Shown: piece after piece, positions 28,652 to 39,300 of the stretch
Layout of the letters: each line of letters begins with the position of its first letter
Numbering within the stretch: position 1 is the stretch's first letter
NCBI RefSeq assembly: GCF_021869535.1
Contig: NW_026262712.1
Coordinates: forward strand, 45,800,884-45,864,883
Reading direction: 5' to 3'
From: Mytilus californianus
Taxonomy: Eukaryota > Mollusca > Bivalvia > Mytilida > Mytilidae
Length of the DNA: 64,000 bases
Program-made: the position numbers and the translations under genes
Notes under the pieces: model-generated
Seen by the model: the letters and a program-made list of their open reading frames with translations, nothing else
What the model was told of the DNA's origin: nothing
Databases searched by the model: none

Positions 28652-29850
28652 TTTTTATACGACTGCATAAAATTTTTGGGGTCATATATTGGTATGACGT
28701 TGGCGTAGTCGTCGTTGTCAGAAAACACATTGGTTTTTGCACTATAACTTTAGTTTAAGTGAATGGATCTCTATGAAATTTTACCATAAGGTTAAATACC
28801 ACAAAAGGAAGGTTGGGATTGATATTGGGGGTTATGGTACCAACAGTTAAGGAAAAAGGGGCCAAAAATAAGCATTTTCTAGTTTCCAAACAATAACTTG
28901 TGGAACGGTGTATGGATCTCTCTGAAATTATACCACAAGTTTCCATACCACAAACATGACAAAGGGATGGTTAGGATTTGCTTTTTGGGGTTATGGCTCA
29001 AACCATTTAGGAATTAGGGGCAAAAAAGGGGGAAAAATAAGGTTGTCCTGGTTAATGGACAAATACTTTAGTACAAAACATAATTTAAAGCAGTGTAAGG
29101 GAGATAAATCAAATATATCTTTTGAATTACCTCCCTTACACTGCTTTTAAATTATGTATAAAGTAATGGTTAATGAACAATTAAGACAATTTAAAACAGT
29201 GTAAGGGAGGTAATCCAAATACAACGTTTTGATTACTTCCTTTACACTGCTTTTAAATTATGTTTAAAGAAATGCATATTTATAAAGGAAGACCAGTAAA
29301 AATATCGGAAAATGTTGCATCTTTTTTTTTTTTACAAAAAAATCCATATGAAAGATTTGACACCATATTTTAAATTCAATTATAAAATAGATTAAGTTAG
29401 CACTATGGTAAATTTAAATGGGTAATTATGGTTGCAAATTCCATTGGAAATTTGAATTGAGATTATGACCATACATGTATCTTGAGGAAAAGAATTTTTT
29501 TGGGGAAAAAGAAGGGGGGGAGGGTCAATTTTTTCTCATTTCAGATTTCAGAAATTAAAAAGAATTATTCTTCAAATATTTTTTTTTTTTTTCAAATTTC
29601 AAATATTGAAAAATTTCAAGAAGTAATCTTTAATTGCACAGTATGGCGCATTAGATTTGTAAAATCTTTGACCTCATTTATTTATTTGTTATGCCAAATC
29701 TGACCATGTATTTAGATTTTTAATTTTGGGTCCAATTTTCAAATTGGTCTACATCAAGGTCCAAAGGGTCCAATATTAAACTTAATTTGATTTTAACAAA
29801 AATTATATGGGTTTCTTTGATATGCTGAATCTACATGTAAACATGTATTA
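28652..29850 (+). mobile_element. 'tatacgaccgca' element, decayed copy 2
   Basis: T-run, tatacgactgca, hairpin to gtcatat, and a gtcgtcgttgtc stretch, then core units as in 9807-12670. Two hairpin units interrupt it (29080-29262). It resumes with the G/T-run zone, a remnant of the 35-bp unit and one to two 130-bp-type units (ccatgtatttagattttt at about 29704). It lacks the usual right end and runs directly into copy 3. Confidence 0.7.
29080..29262. mobile_element. Twin foldback units, about 76 bp each
   Basis: 29080-29156 and 29187-29262 are each near-perfect palindromes. The arms contain aatttaaagcagtgtaaggg and its complement, and a short loop holds caaatatat or caaatacaac. The two units share arms but differ in loop and by a few arm bases. 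They are probably tiny MITEs or a tandem duplication of one. Confidence 0.8.
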
Positions 29851-29852
29851 AG

Positions 29853-31145
29853 ATTTTTATACGACCGCAAAAAAAATTTTGTGGTCGTATATTGGTATGA
29901 CGTTGGCGTCGTTGTTGTTGTCCGAAGACGCATTAGTTTTTGCACTCTAACTTTAGTTTAAGTGAATGGATCTCAATGAAATTTTACCATAAGGTTCAAT
30001 ACCACAAAAGGAAGGTGGGGATTGATTTTGGGGGTTATGGTACCAACAGTTAAGGAATTAGGGGCCAAACAGGGGCAAAAAACAAGCATTTTTGTAACTT
30101 CCAGACATAACTTGTGTGTAAGTGTATGGATCTCTCTGACATTGTATCACAAGGTTCCATAACACAAAGGGAATGCTGGGATTGATTTTGGGGGTTATTG
30201 CCTCCAAATTTTAGGAATAAGGGGCCAAAAAGGGGCAAAAAATCATTTTTCTAGTTTCATGACAATAACTTGTGTGTAAGTGTATGGATCTTTATGAAAT
30301 TGTACAACAAGGTTCCATATTACAAAGGGAAAGCTGGAATTGAGTTTGGGGGTAATTGCCCAAAAAGTATAGGATTAAGGGGCCAAAAATAAGCATTTTT
30401 CTAGTTTCCAGACAATAACTTGTGTTCAAGTATATGGATCTCTCTGAAATTGTACTGCAAGGTACCATACCACAAAGGGAAGGCTGGAATTGATTTTGGG
30501 GGTAATTCCCTCAAAATTTTAGTAATTAGGGGCCATAAAAGGGCAAAAAAACAAGCATTTTCCTAGTTTCAGGACAATAACTTGTGTATAAGTGTATGGA
30601 TCTTTATGAAATTGTACTGCAAAGTTCCATATCCCAAGGGGAAAGCTGGGTTTGAGTTTGGGGGTAATTGCCCTAAACGTTTAGGAATTTGGGGCCAAAA
30701 AACAAGCATTTTTCTAGTTTCCATACAATTACTTGTGTTCAAGTGTATGGATCTCTCTGTTATTGTACTGCAAGGTACCATACCACAAAGGGAAGGCTGG
30801 GATTGAGTTTCGGGGTGATGAATCATAAGGGGGTTCAAAAAATTTGGGGGGGGGGGATTTTTTTTCATTTTTTTTCTTTAAAATTTTCCATTTTAAATTG
30901 GTTATTTCTGATTTATATATAAAAGCAAATAATAATGATATGGTTTGAATAGGTAAATTAAAAAAAAATTAAGTCCTTAGACCACTTTCATTCTGTGTCA
31001 GAAACCTATGCTGTGTCAAATATTTAATTACAATCCAAATTCAGTGCTGTATCAAGCTTGAATGTTGTGTCCATACTTGCCCCAACTGTTCAGGGTTCGA
31101 CCTCTGCGGTCGTATCAAGCTGCGCCCCAGCGGAGCATTTTATTT
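29853..31145 (+). mobile_element. 'tatacgaccgca' element, copy 3, both ends present
   Basis: The hairpin start (about 29858-29893) is followed by gacgttggcgtcgttgttg and five units of about 160 bp (caataacttgtg or similar at 30104, 30263, 30413, 30578 and 30726). It ends ctctgcggtcgtatcaag with the small GC hairpin. The long 130-bp array of copy 1 is absent here. ORFs on both strands are repeat-derived. Confidence 0.8.
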
Positions 31146-31214
31146 TGTTTGCAGTCATTGCAATATAGTTGGACAAGCATGTAATTTATTAAATGCTTGT
31201 ACAACATGTACAAT

Positions 31215-32120
31215 GTACATTATATATAAAAATAAGATGAGGTACATTGTATGATTGTTAATGAGACAACTCTCCCCCTGATACCAAATGACATAGAACC
31301 ATATTATATAGAAAGAAATTGTAGTTAGCAAATATTGCACAAAAAATCTACAAATACGTCAATATGGCTAAAATGTCAACTGACTTCTAATAGGAGTTAT
31401 TGTCTCTGAATGTTAGTTTTTTAACCATTTTATGAACTTGCAGAAACTATGATCGATATATAGTAAAGATTATATCTAAATAAGATCTTCAAATAAGTCA
31501 ACATGGTTGAAATTGTCAATTGACTCTTTAGAGGGGTTATTGCCTTTGAAAGATATGTTTTCCCATTTTTGCGGAGTTTGCAGAAAGGAACAATTAAAAA
31601 AATTTCTTCCGTCAGGTCGGGTTCATCTGATCTTGACTTCATTTACATAGATCATTGATAATTTTAATATAAAAATAAGGAGATGTGGTATGATTGTCAA
31701 TGAGACAACTATCCCCTAAAGTTCAAATAAAGTGGATGTAAGCAATTATGTGGAACCTACGGCCTTCAACAATTAGAAAAACCCATGCCGTAGCTATAAA
31801 AGGTCCCGACATGCAAAATATGAAACAATTTAATTGAGAAAACTGACCGCCTTATTTGGCGGGGTTGAAACATGTTTGAAGGCTCCACTTTTCCACAACC
31901 TGGGACAGTGGTTAGCAGTACCACATAAGAATAAACTATAAAATCAGTTAAAAGGGGCTTACATTTGTAACTCATCATATCGATACAAAGCAGACAAACC
32001 TCTACTAGTAACAAAAACACAGACCGGACGTGGAAGGGTATTTATACATCCCTCGCAACAAATATTAAAGATCTGAGAGTAACTGCCCTATCTATCAATC
32101 TTCACGTAGCTACCATGATA
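31215..32120 (+). repeat. Mussel repeats: two 'gagacaact' copies and core fragments
   Basis: Copies start near 31215 and 31669 (aataaggagatgtggtatg, gtcaatgagacaactatccc). The second runs on through gtcccgacatgc, ttggcggggttgaaacatg and acagaccggacg to about 32120, a long version of the family. Between them (31380-31600) are two units of the ttattgcc-type core seen at 4881-5240. Confidence 0.7.
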
Positions 32121-32371
32121 GAAACAAGATAATATCCCTGTAAAATTCAAATAGTAAATTTTAAATTTTGAAAATTTAAGGACAGAATATATAGGGAAAA
32201 TCTGAAATGGACAAAAATGCTCACGCTCACGATGAAGAGATCAATTGAAACAACTATATCAATTAAAATTGTCAGATGGTTATAGTAAAAAGTTAACATG
32301 AATAGCCTCCCCAGTCTTATGGTAGTCTTTTTTGTTTTTGAGTGGTGGAGAGTTTGGGCCAAATCCCATGC

Positions 32372-32600
32372 TGGATTCAAACCAGTCGTGAAGATTTGAA
32401 TTTGCTACTTCTCCACTAAGGCCACAAAGCATCCTGCAGACTCTTACTTTGTAAGTTAGCAAATTAAAAATACTACTCAGCCTATCAGTCTCGTACAAAG
32501 CAATGTTCGTTTTCGGTGGTCTCTTGCTCGCTTCAAGTGCCGAAGGTCCGCATGGCTTCGATCCGTGGTCGGGTCTAACCGAAGACTTATAAACTGGTAT
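32372..32600. repeat. tRNA-like SINE heads (two, opposite orientation)
   Basis: On the - strand, an A-box-like TGGCCTTAGTGG (32413-32424) lies about 29 bases from a B-box-like GGTTTGAATCC (32373-32383), the spacing of a tRNA. On the + strand, GGCTTCGATCC (32554-32564) follows cttgctcgcttcaag and gccgaaggtc, as in tRNA-derived bivalve SINEs. The 145-codon - strand ORF 32280-32717 overlaps both and is therefore probably not a gene, although its first 30 residues look like a membrane anchor. Confidence 0.5.
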
Positions 32601-32719
32601 TAGTCTCTTCTCCGCAACATTAAGAGTAAAAAATTTTTTCAAACACACAGAAATAGCCAAATAAAATGAAGTTAGACTCACTACCAATAAAAAAACCTCT
32701 CTTAGTTTTGCCTTCATGA

Positions 32720-34725
32720 GTCTTTTGTGGCGTACACAATTTTAATCCTGGTATCTATATATGATGAGTTTATTTAAATGAAATAACATCAAACGAAAAA
32801 AAACTTTACTCATATGAAATTAGATGAGTCTTTGCACAGACATAGGCCTATACTTCCAATCAACAAGCTTAAGGCATTTCAACGGAACTATATAACAAAA
32901 AATGATACATAAAACGTATTTCTTTCCATAAATCAAACGAAGCTGGGAATAGTCTACTTATCAATATATTATGTCCCAGAAAGAAGACGACATTTTCTTT
33001 TAGATCTAGTGTTTGATATCACTAAAAAACGTTTTACAAAACTATACTGAGAACTTGTGTGTAGTGATTGTAATGACAACAGTCGTCATTGGTTTCCGTC
33101 CTACACATACCAGACGCAAGAATTTAGTAACAACAGTTCAACTACAATCTTTACTTTTATAGACAAGTTTTTAAAGCCATTCAATTCTTTCAAATTCAAT
33201 ATTTCCGTAATTTGACTGTATTTCGGATTCAGTTTTTCAGGAGCTATTAATCAGTTGATCGATCAGTAGAGTGACTGTTTTTCAGGCATTATGAAAATTC
33301 AAATGATTGAGATGAGTGTCTGGATGCGGTCTTCCATTTTTGTATTCTCTGTTTTGTTTTGGGACATTTTTCTTTATCTCTAAAAGTAACGCTTATTCTG
33401 TAAAAATTCTATTATTTTCCACATTTATTCTTTGTACTTTTACACCCTTTTATTCCCTATTCTTTTTTTGTTGTAGCTTATTTTTCTTTTTTGTCTGCCA
33501 TTATTATCTATTCAGAATTTCTGTAAACCCGATCCAGACCCTCTTAGAAGGCAAAAATGTTCAGCTTTCATACTATTAAGAGTGAAATGATCACAGCAAA
33601 AAAACAAATAATTTCTAAACAAAAAATATTTGGACGCAAGTTTTGGTGTTGACTAGAAGCTTTCGTGTCAGTCGTTGAGACAGATATGTTCATAAGGTAC
33701 GTGTGAAATTATTTTTTATTTCACCAAAGCCTGTATTTGTTACACATCAAATCAGAGTTATCTTTCTTATCTACTCGGGCCGTACAAATGAAATTGAACA
33801 CGCTATATATTGAGAAAGAAAGGGTTGTGGCTGATAAAAGCGCAGAAGTCGTATTAGCGTAACAATGAGGCTATTAAAAATCAACGGCATTTTAGAACAT
33901 TATTGAGTGGAAGAAGACAGGAGGTCATGACTGTTTGTGAAAACTTTTTCGGTGACGGGTCTAATTATTTCAACTTGAAAAGTGCAAAAAGTCTTAGAAC
34001 GTTTCGTTTTTGTTTCGGCGAAAAGAGGGACTCTAAAATTCCAAAAACATGTACTAAATTTTTGCTTCTCGGTCCTTTCATCTGACATAATGTTAGGAAT
34101 TATAAACCGTAATATAGGCCTTCAATGCATCAGTCACAATTCAGCTACAAGACAATTTGGACTTTAATATGACCCTAAACAGCACTCTATTACATGTTTT
34201 TCTTAAAGTAAAACCAAAAACTGCAAAACCTGTTATATTTTGATAACATATGCTCAATTCTCTGGTAATTTGATTAAAAACCTTACCAAACCATGAGTTA
34301 CGAAATTCTGAATTGTAGATCGAATAATCGTATTTACGGATTAGAGTTTAACCTTTAGTTGGTATTACCTTTTAAAGAAAAGGTATATGTCAATGAAACG
34401 CAATGTGGGAAAAACAACGAATGTGCGGCCATTGATTTGACATTAACAACAATACAAATGACATTGATTATCAACACTTTGATACGTCTGATCATTTGAT
34501 CAATCCTTTCTATAAGAGTAAGGCTAGCATAATTCAGGCAACAAAATATGCCACATCAGCACTATAAACAATCCTCGATATTATTTGATTGAAACGACAA
34601 AACTGAAGCTAAGTGTTTTATCTAGTCCATCATGCCTTCAACTCAATGAATGTGATGATGTGAATACCAACATATAAGTATCGACGGGATTTATAGATAA
34701 CTGTAATTCAGTTGTTGTCATTTTT
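32720..34725. other. Intergenic, nothing supported
   Basis: No exon with coding character. ORFs near 33316 and 33900-34167 (both strands) are chance frames. I see no repeats I can name. Confidence 0.4.
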
Positions 34726-35135
34726 GTGATGTATATATCATATTTGTTTTTCATTTATTGTTTGTGCAATTTGTTCTTGTGTTGTTCTGTTGCACTACGA
34801 TCCCAGGTTAGGAGAGACCCAACCATGTTTTACCTAGCTACATTCTATATGTGCCTGTCCAAAGTCACCTGGAATTTAGTGGTTGTCGTTTGTTATATAA
34901 TATTAATTTAGTTTTTCGTTTGCTGTTTTGTACATAAATCAGGCCGTTGGTGTTCTCGTTTGAATTGATTTATGTTTTGCGATGTCGGGGCTTTTTATAG
35001 CTTGCTATGCGGTATGAGGTTTGCTTATTGTTAAAGGCCGGATGGTGACATATAGTTGCTTTAACATGTATGCCATTTTGTCTCTGATGGACAGTCGCTC
35101 ATTAGAAATCACACCACACCTGTTTTATTTTACAC
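34726..35135 (-). repeat. Mussel 'gagacaact' family, long divergent copy
   Basis: Contains ggccgttggtgttctcgttt, cggggctttttatagcttgc and, near the end, gatggacagtcgctcattag, the complement side of the family core. The 61-codon ORF at 34726 is repeat-derived. Confidence 0.7.
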
Positions 35136-35624
35136 TGGAGGTATTTCGAGACTAATGTGATCATGATGAAACAATTGATTTCTCAGTGAAAAAAATATAT
35201 GATAATAGAGTGTATTCCTCTATATTCCTACTTTCTATGTGGATCAATTTTAAACATATAGATACTGGTAGTGTTTGGACGTACAAACATTATTCACGTT
35301 TTATTGATATGTTTTGTCTGTGTCAAATTTGATGCTATGAAGTGTCTTTTTGGGTAAAAATGTATTGAGATGGTTGAAAATTAAGTACATGCAATGGGAA
35401 ATCTGTAAGTTTCCTATTTCTCTTTTCCTTCATAAAAGACCGTTGTGTTCCCTTGGTATGCACTATTTGCCGTTCTTGTTTTACTATAATTTCAAAAAAA
35501 TACTTTTATATAGCCTGTATACCATATCTTAGCGTCATAACATGTACCTGATATATCTCTTTTTACAAAAGTTTCGCACCGGAGACAGTACTGATGTCCA
35601 CAATGTTTTTTATTTCTTTTTACA

Positions 35625-35861
35625 TTGAAACTTGATGGGTATATAGAAATATTGCCATCTCAGTCCCATCCGGCAGTAAACCGCGTGAATGGCAAGCGCC
35701 ATGCTCACTACACTTTTAAGAACCTTTCCAACAACTATCTGTGGGGTCCGAAGGCGGCGTGTTTCAAGGCAAACATTCAAGACTATCCAACGTACCTACA
35801 TTTGCAGTGGGAGTCCAAATTTGCCAGCTTTCATACCGATCGACCTATCTTGCTGAATTGA
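35625..35861 (+). CDS. Orphan coding-like ORF or terminal exon, unknown product
   Basis: I do not recognise this. The frame has 78 codons ending at TGA 35859-35861. From about 35668, right after a possible acceptor (ccatctcag), third positions are rich in G and C, unlike the surrounding DNA, and the peptide is balanced: NGKRHAHYTFKNLSNNYLWG, then AACFKANIQDYP and LQWESKFASFHTDRP. It could be the last exon of a gene whose other exons I failed to find, a small stand-alone gene, or an old gene fragment. No membrane segment or signal peptide is seen. Confidence 0.3.
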   Translation: MKLDGYIEILPSQSHPAVNRVNGKRHAHYTFKNLSNNYLWGPKAACFKANIQDYPTYLHLQWESKFASFHTDRPILLN

Positions 35862-36149
35862 ACCTACCTATGTTTTGTATTAATTGTTAATTTGCTCAGT
35901 CTCGTCCAGTAAACGTATGGAATCTTTGCCATTGGATATTAAGCCAAGCAACATTCTATATAAATCTCTTTTGGTTTTTTTTTTTTGGAAATTCAAATAT
36001 TATCAATCAAAACTGAATACTTTATCAAATCAAAGTTAAAAAAGAAAAAGCTTTTTCCATATATCAGCATATGGACGTTTGAATATGCAATGGACAGTTT
36101 TGCGTTGACGTGGTATAACTATTTAGAAGTTTGCGTGTATACAGATGGG

Positions 36150-36355
36150 CGTAAAGGGGGGGGGGGGGGGGGTATCTGCACGGAAGAACGCGAAATAAAA
36201 TTGCCATTTCACGATGAACGAACAACTAAAAATTTCTTGCACGTTGATCTTTTTACCGATTTCACGAAACACGGTGAATAACTAACCTTTTTCACGGCTG
36301 CACGTGAAATAAAAATGGCAAAACACGTTGCACGAAAATAACCCTTTACCACCCT
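36150..36355 (+). repeat. Mussel 'tttcacg' repeat with G-run
   Basis: A run of 18 G is followed by repeated tttcacgatgaacg, cacgaaacacggtgaa, cacggctgcacgtgaa and caaaacacgttgcacgaaa. This is a dispersed repeat seen in mussel DNA. Confidence 0.6.
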
Positions 36356-39300
36356 CTATACAGATATTCAACACGAAAAGCTGGAATATTTGTTATGACA
36401 CATCCTCACTAGGATGATGCACTGTAAGTTCAATAAATAATCCATTTTGATAAAATAGTCAAAAGAGAAAAAAACCCGAAGGAGGCGACTGCATATATAT
36501 GGCCTTGAAAAAACCTTGCCTCTAGTCAAGATACCCTGTTCCCTATACAAATATATTAACTAATTCGCACAAGTATACCTTTTTATTCTTTAATCCGCCT
36601 AATTAGTTTAAATTCTAGCAAAAAATTAAGGTAGTTAGGTTTTGAGTTACATATTTAAGTACAGTTTTATATTTGTACTTAAGAATCTGTAACAGATACT
36701 ATTACTAGGCCTAATGCAAACAGGACGGGTATCAGTCCTTTTTTAAGACTTTTTTAACAGTATAAACATGCACATAAAGTTTTATACATTATACATTATC
36801 TGAATTGAGAAAATAAAATTTTCTAAATGAATTAAAGTTATAAAATACACATTTTATTTTTTAAATACCCGCTTAGTTGTTCCCAACACTGTTAGTGTGT
36901 AATTCTCGTCATGCGCGATTGTCTAACGCTACCGTTAACAACGAGACGCCATGTCGTTAGCAACCCATTGATTGTTGAAAGACTCAATCCAGGTATGTCT
37001 CGTTTTACCTATTCAGTTTAAATTTATAACAAAAATGTAACTTTTCCTTCTATTCTGAATAATTTATTGATAATGCAAAGTAATGCATCTTAATTGTATG
37101 TTTTTTGTATACTTAAAGAAAAAATATGTACTTTTTATTCATTGTACTTTCGATAATTAAAGGACGGGGAAAGAAAAGAAATTAGTAAAACAATACTATA
37201 TATCCTTATTACAGAAATTTACGATTTTAATTTTTTAAAGATAAAAGACTTATATTTTGTATTATTCATTGTGCAAATTATTCCTCTTATTTTTGTTACC
37301 CATCCTGCAACATATATATGTGACATAATAAGCATATGTAAAACAAAGCGATGACAAGTTAATTACAAATTCAGTGAACTGTATTGAATTATTAATTTCC
37401 AATACAGGAATTTGATTTTCAATAACCAGCATGCACAAGTCATATTCATCATTAGTAATTGTACATGTTGTAGTTTGATGGGATTTTCAGATTGCAAACA
37501 CATTTGACGAGTATTAAGCAAAAAAAAAAAAAAGAAACACCCCAAAACATGGATACTATCTATATATATTATACTCATTATCAGACTTAAATATTCAATA
37601 AATGTGAAACAAAATTGCATATATAACCTTTAGTAGTGGCAGAACAAAATTAAAAAGGGGTTGTAGTAAAAGAAACTATATACAAGACTCTTTAATATCA
37701 CAAGGAAAAGTATATCATATCGATAATGTTTTGACGGATCTGCAACAGACAACCTCATATATCGAAGTGCAATAAAATCGAAATTGATTCAGTTTTGCGA
37801 ACAAGTGACCGAACGAAAGAAAAAAAAGTAACAATTTCAAAAATGGACGCTGTTTCCTTTCTTATAATTTCAGATTTTTTATGTTTAAATATGTTCTTCT
37901 AAAAATGATAAAGAGTCCTTAATGCTGGTTCCCGGCAGTGCCTGTTACCTTCTGTAACTAAATATCAGTGTCTATACACAAAAGTAATTATAACAGTATC
38001 AGATATGACTACAGATTTATATCAATTAAAACAGTAATTCAGTGTTCTCTGAATAGTCCAGTCACTAGTTAAGTTTGATTTATACCTGGCTACAGACATA
38101 TTCACAGCAGTTTTAAAATCAATACACTATAGCGAAAAACATTAATTTACCTTAATTTTCTCCTGACATGCATGAAATATTTGTCACTGGATGTTATGCA
38201 TGGTAACACTCAATGTTAACCTCTTATGTAGAAGGTGATAGATCATCCCTGATTATTTCTTACTTCATTTGTATATACTCGAACAATAAAAAATACTAAC
38301 ATGGGATCGAAAACAGTCATAAACTATTTAGTGTTTAATCAGGAAATGGGGTCCACTGTACAAATCTTGCACAATTAGTCCCAGTTTTAATAATTTCCGA
38401 CTGTGACTTGTAAAATGTTGGATTCAAACCCTCAAAATTCTGAATGGGAATTTGACAAATACAATTTTCCGTATATCATTTATAAGGGATAGAGAGTATG
38501 AATAGAAAGAGATGTTGAAAATTCGTCAATGAAACAACATCTAAACAATAAAAATGACTTAAAGACATTTAGAGGTCGACATACAATATCTAACGACAGT
38601 GTATGTTGCTAGATTCTCTCTCATTTCTCCTTTAATCTTACACTTGATATCTTCTGTCTACAGTTTCCCTGGGTAGCTGGGATAGACCTTATCTTTGCAG
38701 AATTTCTTAAATTTTCCCAGCTAGCCATCTTGAGCTCTTAATCCTTTCTTATATTACCCATGAGATGTTCTTAGTTTCCTACGTACCCCCGATGGCCCTT
38801 ATATAATATGCATTATCGTTTTAAGCTGTCACAGAAAGATTTTAAATTCAAAATTTATTGTAAAAAAAACCAAACGTTTACTTTAAACCAATCTGTTCTT
38901 CTTCCAAATATATTATTTGGCGTTAGATTTCTAATGAAGACATGCGTTGAATGGCTTGGCTTGGGAGACAAAATAAAGAAGTAGAGAGTTTGAAAATCTA
39001 GTTTTTCCCAGTGGAACATATTTGAGAAGCCCCACACAGTTATATCGAATGTTTTAAATAAATTTTATGACGTAATATCGATTTAAAGATTAACCTAACA
39101 TGCATAGCTAAAATTATTCAATATTTATATACTGCAAACGCAATACTTCGTAAATAAATTATATAGAATTGGTTTTTAAAATTTTACTTTTAAAACGGCT
39201 TTATGATACATAATGTACTGTCATTCAAAATTAAAAGGGCTATATTTTTCTTCACTCAGGAGGAAACTTCGCATGGGTCTTTATGAACTGACTGAGTTAT

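Noticed and set aside
32280-32717. 145-codon minus-strand ORF with a signal-anchor-like N-terminus
   Set aside because: It overlaps two tRNA-like SINE heads, the start context is poor (C at -3, in-frame stop a few codons upstream) and I recognise no family. It is listed as repeat rather than gene.
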